Positions 56,121 to 64,000 of a stretch of 64,000 bases of DNA are shown piece after piece. Position numbers and translations under genes: made by a program. Source of the stretch: Terebella lapidaria (Eukaryota > Annelida > Polychaeta > Terebellida > Terebellidae); assembly GCA_949152475.1 (NCBI GenBank), contig OX424561.1, positions 19,090,481 to 19,154,480 on the forward strand, in the 5' to 3' direction. Under the pieces are notes generated by a model. It was not told the origin of the DNA, ran no database searches, and saw only the letters and a program-made list of their open reading frames with translations. Every line of letters begins with the position of its first letter. The stretch's first letter is position 1.

Positions 56121-59100
56121 ATGGCATTGCAGAGGAATATCAGGGTGGTGGCAGACTTGCTAAAAGTCAAGAGGAGTGTACTTTCGAAATCAACCACATG
56201 TGGTTTCTGTGGATTTTTGTGGAAGCCGGGGAGTAATTCTCTATTCGGTGGCAATTTCTTCCATGTCAAGAACCACTCTAGAAAAACTCTTGCGACATCA
56301 AACACTTTACAGCAATTTTCCTTGGTGGATCCCAACAAAAGCATGACATTCAGGAATAGGAAACAATGTAGATATTCACGAATGTTCTCAACATGCAAGG
56401 CCAATGCTGCAGGTGCCGATAAGAGACATTCCTGGCTTACATTTAGTGATCCTGCTCTCAACTGGGATTATCTTCTGGATGTGAATAATAAAGAAGCCAT
56501 AAGGGAAAACATTCACAACAGGAAAGGTGTTGGAGATATAGATAAGCTGGTAATGATTTATATATTTTATATTTTGTCAAAAAAGCAATAGCATTATATA
56601 GAAATAACCAAACATTTTCGTGATTGCATCATGATCAGGCCTACATGTAAATCATGTCAATATTCAGCAACCAAAAATTACTTCTAGTTCTTCAATATTC
56701 CAGCATGCGCTCCTTGAAGAAATTCAGCAAGCTGAGGTTTGTACCTTGTCTATAATCATTTTACAATATTCAAATAATAGCATCTATTGATTCTTTAGAA
56801 TGTATACACAGTATAGAACTGACAGTTGTGTAAAGTAATAGTAATAGACATTAATAGAACAGTTAATGTACAGTAATTACATCTCCATGTATTCACACAT
56901 CCCCAGGATAAAGATATAACTAAACTGAAGGAAGATTTCATTAAGACAGCCCTGGAGATACCAAATATCAGTCACCCTGATTCAGTAAGCAATGATAAAA
57001 GTTTTGTCATTTTATGAATAATTATTGCAAAAATTTTATCCCACAATTTTTTGGCATATACATTGTATATTCATGAACCTGTTTAACCTATTCACAGCCC
57101 ATTGGGGATGAGTCTGAAGCTGTCACCAAAACTCTTGTTGGAGGAAAACAAGGTGAGAAAATGGATCGTTTCTGCATGTTTGTTTCCTGATTACATAATA
57201 AGGATGGTAGGTGATTCTTGATATAATGTACATGTATAGTTATATCACTCTGACTGTCTTACTATGGTTACAGAGTTCGACTTCGAGCCACAAACCGTCG
57301 ATGTTTTGGGAGAACACCTTGACACCCTCAGGACTAAGTATAAACAATAGGAACTTTTATTCATGTCAATAACTTTATATTGTATGTGTACATGTTCTAT
57401 GCTTCGTATTCAAAATGAATATAAAATAGGATGTATGCATTCTGTGTACATATATCCTGTTCATGCACATGTATTTTGCGAGATACAGAAACATGAACCA
57501 CGTGCTGTGTCCAGAGTTCAGCATGCATCATCAGTTATGTATACATCTCTTGCAGGAATGTATCTCTGACAACTGGAGACAATACTTACTACCTGAAGGG
57601 AGCCTTCGCTATGCTGGAACAGGCGCTCGTTCGATACACTGTAGATGTTCTCAAGAAAAAGGCAAGTGTCACAGATGTTTTCTGCTCTGTATAGTATGCA
57701 TTCAAAGCTTTGAATGTATGTAGATGCATGCTAACCATCGTACATGTATATGTATTTAATAAAATTATGAGTATTAGTTAATTTTGGATATCGATGTGTT
57801 CAAAAGTATTGATGTTTCAACTGTGTCTATACTTTCACATGAATTTATATCAATATTTACTTGCAGGGATTTCACCTGTTTTCAGTGCCAGATCTACTCT
57901 ATCCACATATCATAGTGAGTAAATAATTATGTACATACGGTATGTACATGTGATACTGTATGTAAACGCACAAATATTTCGGTTCTCTCTAATATCAGTT
58001 AAAGTCAAAAGTTGTTAATGAATGATAGGATACATTAATTGTATAATAATATGATATAATTAAAACATCTCCAATAATTCAGAATCACCAATAGCAGCAA
58101 TGTTGCACCACTGATTCTGATTTAGACACCGTCTCGTATTGAAACATTTTGTCGATATTTTTGCGGACAGGAAGGATGTGGTTTCAAGACGACCGGTGTC
58201 AACCAAGTGTATAAACTCCGACCTGAGATCTATGGCAGAGTCTGTCTCTCTGGGACTGGGGAAATGCCATTGGCAGGTTTGTAGTTCTGTATTTGTACAG
58301 AAAAAAAGCATGTTCCTGTTCCACCATCCACATTGATTCAGATTTATTTGAAAATCACAGGTGCTCTTGGATTATACTGCCCATATGAATGTTCGATTCG
58401 GTCGATATTATTTGTTAAATAATTGATTTGAAACCTATTTTCTCCAAAAATATCTTTTTAGGTGGTCTACACTGTATAATACTTGTTCTAATATATTTAC
58501 ATGAGAAAACTTTCAAATACATGTTCAACAATTTACTGATTATGTGTATTTGTGTTGAATTCATATTCAATTCTGTACTGCTATTGAAGGATTCTGTATG
58601 AACCAAGTTTGGCAAGCAAGGGATCTTCCACAAAGGTACACTATGAGTCATGTAAACAACCTGGAGTTGTCATTGCTGCACCATAGATAACATATGTTCA
58701 TGATGTTCCATACAATGATGCTCCATACTGATTGAGCGTGTTGAATACGACTAATAAAATTTGCAATTCTCTATGGATATTATTGACGTGATAAATGAGT
58801 GCAGCCTTCAGCTGAGCTTGTATATGTGAGAATGTTGATGTTGGCAGATACATGTAATCCCCAGGCAGTATTACCTACCGGTAGTAATACTTCATCCATT
58901 ACAGAATGATGGCAGTGAGTCAGTGCTACAGAGCTGAGGCGTCCAACACACTGGAGGAGCATGGTATCTACAGAGTCCATCACTTTCTCAAGGTCCATTA
59001 CTTAACATTAACATGCTAAATTAAGCTTTGCACTATGGATTGTTGATAATACTAAATGTGACATAGGTTAAGGGAAAAATGCTTTATTATTCTGAGTTCA

Positions 59101-60568
59101 CAAGAATTTTTGTGCTGAATTGTGCTGAATCACGCCATTATATGGTTGTAAATGAATGTTTCACGTTTCTTTTCCAATGGAAGGCAATGAACTTTCATTA
59201 CAGTACCCTGTCTAGAATATTTGAAGTTCTAAAGACATACGTTACATTTACAAATGAGATGTTCATAGTTGTACATGTATGAAGTATGGTGTTTGGTTGT
59301 GGTCTAGGTGGAGATGTTTGGACTCACGACAAACTCAGGTGTAGAGAGCGAGGAAATGCTGGAAGACTTCATCAATATAGAGACTGAGCTCTTCACAAAT
59401 CTTGGTCTTCATTTCAGGTATGATGACTGATATGACATATTCAGAATTTTTGTGAATATGAATAGCTGTATCAATACCTTTTTACAGGCACCTAGAGTTG
59501 TCAGACAAGCAATGTACTATAGAAGCTTTAGTTACGATTACAACTGTGTTCACAATAATGTTATATCTCATTATAACTAATGTACCCCTTTAGAGTTTTA
59601 GACATGCCCACTCACGAACTGGGAGCATCTGCACACAGAAAATACGATATCGAGGCTTGGATGCCTGGCAAGAAAGCATGGGGAGAGGTAAGGCAGAAAT
59701 AACAAAAATATCTTATCAGCTATTGCTTGGAAGATAACAATAGGTAGAACAAAAATATTGTATCCCATAAACGAAGTTGAGTAGATACCATGGTTTTGTG
59801 ATTGTTACACCTCTGCCGCATCTGTATACTTTCTTATGAACACCCTACTGATCACAAGTCCGAAACAAATTAAGCACATTCTTGCATTGGCCGACAGGGA
59901 CAATAGAGCATCCTGGGATATACTTAGGTGGCAGGCATCGACCGGAGTGAATATAGTTTAGACACTTTGTACATCAATATTATTGTACCGACATTGGAAA
60001 CAGTTTTTTTTCACTCACTGGCAGATTTCGAGTGCATCCAACTGCACAGATTATCAGAGTAGAAGACTATCTGCTCAGTACGAAGACACCGATGGCTCAA
60101 GGGAATTTTGCCATACGGTGAGCAAAATAGTTTGTATTTTGTAATACCTGTGCATTGATTATGAAGATGTATAAATGTATAATGAATAATAGACATGTAT
60201 AAATGAATTATGATATGCCATTTATTCTTCAGGTGAATGGAACCGCATGTGCTGTCCCACGGATGATTCTTGCCATAGCTGAAACTAACCAGAACCAAGT
60301 GAGATTGATGTCAATCGTTGTTCAATTGTTATATTGAGAAGATTATACTGGTATTTATACCAGTTGTCTGTTGATTATGGATTTGTTTACTGTTCATATC
60401 ATTAACCTTGCTGTTTTCTCACAGGATATGACGATTGAAGTGCCACGAGCCTTACAGCCATACATGAGAGACATGGAAAAAATTGTTCCACGTCATGATG
60501 CTTCTGTCATGAAACCAATCAGATATACCCGAACCTTGAAAAAGACAATGCACAGTCAACAGGTGTGA
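56121..60568 (+). CDS. SARS2: SARS2, mitochondrial seryl-tRNA synthetase, complete
   Basis: Class II aminoacyl-tRNA synthetase that charges mitochondrial tRNA-Ser. The 15 exons are 56121-56549, 56704-56736, 56907-56984, 57098-57152, 57274-57337, 57556-57661, 57867-57914, 58171-58276, 58590-58635, 58905-58992, 59308-59417, 59594-59687, 60025-60117, 60233-60298 and 60425-60568. All phases agree and total 519 residues (human 518). The start ATG follows an acceptor at 56095, and the N-terminus ([19 protein letters not shown]) looks like a basic mitochondrial presequence. Landmarks are [11 protein letters not shown] (motif 1 area, about residue 256), [16 protein letters not shown] (exon 8), [20 protein letters not shown] (motif 2, about residue 328), [38 protein letters not shown] and [19 protein letters not shown] (motif 3, about residue 452). 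Intron 6 uses a GC donor (AAAAAG|GCAAGT). An AATAAA at about 60629 probably ends the mRNA. Confidence 0.96.
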
Positions 60569-60655
60569 ATTAAGGGGCGATAAATTAAATTCATGTTGCT
60601 TGAAATTGCAGGTGTGTTGTGCATTTTGAATAAAACCATGAAATAACCGAGTGTT

Positions 60656-61128
60656 TTGTGAAGTGTTTCATCGGCATAATCGAAAGGACGCTCAGGCTGC
60701 TTGTGTTTAGATTTAAATACATGTACATTGTATGTATCAGTCACTGTATCACTGAACACACTTCAGCAGATATTATGATTCAGTGTTCATCACATGCAAG
60801 GCCAACAGTTAAATTAACAAGCTTGGATGAGAGCAACCATTGTCACACGCTAAAACATTGCTCACATCTACATGATTAAATGTGAGCAAAATGGCAAGTG
60901 CAAATGGTACGAAAATGATCAAATGATAAGGCACTGACTAAATGCATTTTAGTTTATGATAGTAATAATGACTGATGATGGTTCATTGGAGGGCACACCG
61001 ATGTAGTATCAGCGACTATATTTACATGTGTACACAATATACCCAGAAATACATGTGTTATGACGTTATGTCATTCTGATGTATCTTAATGGCTAGGTGA
61101 CACAAGTACATAATAAGTAAATACTGTA
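60656..61128. other. Downstream of SARS2, nothing recognised
   Basis: No coding signal. The plus ORF at 60658-60879 has no known motif. Confidence 0.45.
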
Positions 61129-61130
61129 TA

Positions 61131-61308
61131 CAGTGGATCCTGTGTTTTAAGACCACCCAAGGGACCCCAAAAAGGTGGTCTTAAATGACAGGTGGTCTCT
61201 CATGACAGGTTCATTTACATGATTAAAGGCCACTTGGGACCAAGTGGAGTGGTCTTAAAACACAGGGTGGTCTCTCAAACCAGGTGGTCTTTAACACAGG
61301 ATCCACTG
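61131..61308. mobile_element. 178-bp Tc1/mariner-type MITE
   Basis: TIR cagtggatcctgtgtttta and its complement, flanked by TA on both sides. The interior repeats aggtggtctt words in both orientations. Confidence 0.88.
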
Positions 61309-61925
61309 TACATATATGTTGAGTAAATATATTTGTTGAGTAAAAATATATATACTGTAGTAACAAGAGGCCCAATGAATACGATTCAAAATCCTGTTAG
61401 CTCACATAAAGTACATCTTGTATTGAAAAGGCTAAAGCAATCATCACAGTGCCGAAACCGACTATGGTAATGCGCATTACCATAATCAAAAATGGCGGCA
61501 TGTATTTGTGGTTCGAATTTGATCGAGCTTAACAACTTCAATGAGAAGCTATTTTGAAGCATTCAGAAGTCTATGATTTAAAGTTGATTGTGCTGCACAT
61601 AATTAATAAGGCGAGATACGGAAAAATAGGCTTTTTCTACGAGATATCAGCGACTGAAAATCGTGGCTGACTATGGTAACGCCGAAGTCCAAGGATACAC
61701 TGACTATGGTAACGCATAGTGTCGACTATGGTAATGCATTCACTACTTCACTGCAAATAATATATATAACACAAGAATTGAACTGTAATTTATACGATAT
61801 TCGTATATTTACTACAGAGAATAAATCTATTTCAGGTTACAGTACATTTTTTTTCTTTAAAACTGCATATACTGGGTGTAGTACTGTGTTGAAACCCATG
61901 TTGACATCATGAGATATAGAACCAC

Positions 61926-62650
61926 TGAGTCGCATGTGATTAGTCCCGATACAAATGTACCGGGTAATTTTATGACAACAGGATCGATGGACTGAACACA
62001 GTTTGCGGACGATGTTCCAATCACAGTCCGTCACTCCGACGTCACTGCCCCAAATACAGGAACAAGGACAAGGGTGCGTCGGACTGGTAAATATTGAAAT
62101 ATTTGAATAAAATGGGACACTTCTTACCCCTCGCACATCAGTTGTAAGACAGTAGCCTCGACGGATAGAATGACATTCACAGTTAGTGGATCATGGAGTA
62201 ACATAATAGTAGTATAATTGGGGTGCAAATTCCCAGAGGGCCAGAGGCTCAAAGAGCATGGTTCCAAAGTCAGTGCCGACATACCGGTAGTAATATTTAC
62301 CCAGACAAACATGGTTTGTTCTTGATAGGATAAAAGGCCTAGATAGAAAACAAAATGAACGGTGCCACAGATATGACCCACAGGCCCAACACACTCCTTT
62401 TGTAACCTCTATTTTGCCTTCTCTATCGTATTTTATATGATTGTTGTCGTGAAAAGGCACCGACATAGCCAACATTAATGATGATCCATGTTCACACGAC
62501 AAAAACACCCATCTGTCTAGTGCCTACAGATTCTCTACAAATCGCACTCAAAATATATCGTCAATTTACATGCGACTTGAACGACACAGTGTGTCGCCGC
62601 GACCAGATCGCATGCGATTGGCGTGTGAAATGTGAAATGTATTGGCGAGC
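61926..62650. mobile_element. Internally deleted Harbinger relative
   Basis: It shares with the 52.5-55.2 kb element gagtcgcatgtgatta, caggaac.aggacaag, the block acacccatctgtc, then cagattct, and ccgcgaccagatcgcatgcg, in the same order. The termini are eroded. Confidence 0.65.
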
Positions 62651-62660
62651 GCAAGCTTAA

Positions 62661-63414
62661 CCTCTTGACCGCCAGACCTGAAAAATTGTCCCACGCCGGG
62701 CATTTTTTCTAGGAAATTTGCAAAATTAAAGAAAGACCCACAGTTTATTGAAATTAATTAAACAAAATATCTAGCCTTATGCAAGCGACACCATTGGGCC
62801 TTGGTGTGTTCTGGTTACCATAGCAACAACCACTAAACTTTTCACAAATCTTGAAATAATATTCACGAAAGAATGCAATGTTTTCACAGAATATTAATAT
62901 CCCCATGTCTTTGATTATGAATGTAAGTATCAATCTATTACCACCAATATAAAATATTATACATGCAACTCAGTTTCTTTTATTGATGTTAAATGTAAGT
63001 ATCAATCTATTACCACCAATACAATCAGATTTTGATGATGCACCTATATAGATCTAACTGGTACAAATGACAGTGAATTCAGTGGAGAATACCTTTGCTC
63101 AGCATGCTCACACACTTACATACATCTGTCAGACGACAACACCACGGAAAACCCAATAATTTCTCTTTCCATTACATGCATTCCCATTGTATTGATGTAC
63201 TGATTGTATTGATCTTTGACTAACATATTGATTGTAACGAACACTACAACAGTTTCATCGATATACGGAAGCTGCGTGGGGACTTTTGACTGAAAAATAT
63301 AGACCGTACAAGAAGAAACATGGGAGTGACTTTGCGCCGGATATTTCCGGCACATAGGCGTCACACAATTACGTTTTGCGCCGGAAATATCCGGCGCTGT
63401 TGGCGCTGAAGAGG
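62661..63414. mobile_element. piggyBac-like MITE
   Basis: About 754 bp. TTAA stands at both ends (62657-62660 and 63415-63418). The TIR is cctcttgaccgcca and the complement of tggcgctgaagagg. The right part contains the palindrome gcgccggaaatatccggcgc. TTAA duplications with CCTCTT-type ends fit piggyBac. Confidence 0.75.
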
Positions 63415-64000
63415 TTAAATCAAACCTGCATTGTCTCCCGTTTTTGAAATTCCTCAACATTTCTGACGATTTGATGGGGAAATGCACAGATTTGTAAAAA
63501 CTCAAATGTGACTTTATGCTAGACCCTGCGTTTAATCAACAACTTGGTGTTTCTTATCATGCGTAGCATAGGTCTGAAATAATAACATTGAAGGAGTTGC
63601 TGACCTGTGTACAGTAATAAAATCGCAAATGTTTTTTTACATGGATTTGTGATAAAATAACAGATGATTAGAGAGTTTTCAGCACATATATTCTACCCCT
63701 CAAATCATTGTTATGTTGACAAAGAATTGTGTTTGTGTACGAAAGCCCTATCGCATTACCATAGTCATTAAATTTCCTACAAATCACATTACCATAGTCT
63801 GACATTCGCGTTACCCTAGTCAGGACACAATTGTCCACACTCCGTTTCCACTAATATATCGCCAAGTGTACATAATCGGGATTAACCTACATGTATCAAT
63901 TTCGCTATATTTCGAAGATCCCCTCGATTTATACACGTTATATGCATATAAATTCGCGAGCAAATTCGAACCACAATTGCCTGTCGCCATTTTTGACTAT

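Larger units (their letters stand above)
61451..64000. mobile_element. TIR element with actatggtaaygc repeats, right end at window edge
   Basis: The left subterminal block (aatcaaaaatggcggca, ttgtggttcgaatttgatcg) is mirrored by the last bases of the window (gcaaattcgaaccacaattg, cgccatttttgactat). Both ends carry several gactatggtaatgc or accatagtc words (61451-61735 and 63755-63835). The interior holds a Harbinger relic and a piggyBac-like MITE, so it has grown by nested insertion. The true right end may lie past 64000. Confidence 0.7.

Noticed and set aside
58139-58336. 65-codon plus ORF and the overlapping minus ORF at 58060-58311
   Set aside because: They overlap SARS2 exon 8 in other frames.

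Overview
The window is animal nuclear DNA. It is AT-rich and intron-rich, crowded with short inverted-repeat transposons and minisatellites, and full of tacatgta-type words. Three conserved animal genes can be assembled exon by exon with matching splice phases. The repeat style suggests a marine invertebrate (lophotrochozoan or non-vertebrate deuterostome); I cannot place it more closely.

Layout. (1) 1-18.4 kb, minus strand: the 5' part of a HIF-alpha gene (hypoxia-inducible bHLH-PAS factor). It has two candidate first exons (distal 18383-18408, proximal 4623-4633), the bHLH exon (2247-2434) and the start of PAS-A (1725-1879); the rest lies beyond the left edge. The long introns hold a LINE 3' remnant, MITEs and small arrays. 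(2) 18.4-23.2 kb: intergenic, with stacked MITEs, an old GGTCA-rich element and a tRNA-derived SINE. (3) 23.8-50.25 kb, minus strand: a complete 14-exon MED17 (Mediator head subunit, 641 codons by my model). Its 16.4-kb intron 3 carries several GGTCA-rich elements, a Tc1-like MITE, a 94-bp minisatellite, long hairpins and a doubtful nested transcription unit. Its intron 1 carries hAT MITEs and a 2.9-kb giant inverted repeat. (4) 50.3-56 kb: intergenic, with a SINE, a 2.7-kb PIF/Harbinger-like element with a hAT MITE inside it, and a MITE. (5) 56.1-60.6 kb, plus strand: a complete 15-exon SARS2 (mitochondrial seryl-tRNA synthetase, 519 codons), including one GC-AG intron. (6) 60.6-64 kb: nested DNA transposons running off the right edge.

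The most unusual signal is that two unrelated genes each carry a minisatellite whose repeat unit is the end of an exon plus the start of the following intron. Each unit therefore contains a 5' splice site. HIF-alpha exon 3 is followed by about 33 copies of a 33-bp unit, and MED17 exon 13 by nine copies of a 60-bp unit that fill most of the intron. A second unusual signal is a transposon family loaded with nuclear-receptor half sites (TCAAGGTCA) and perfect DR1 elements. The three host genes are not an operon-like set and I see no shared pathway.
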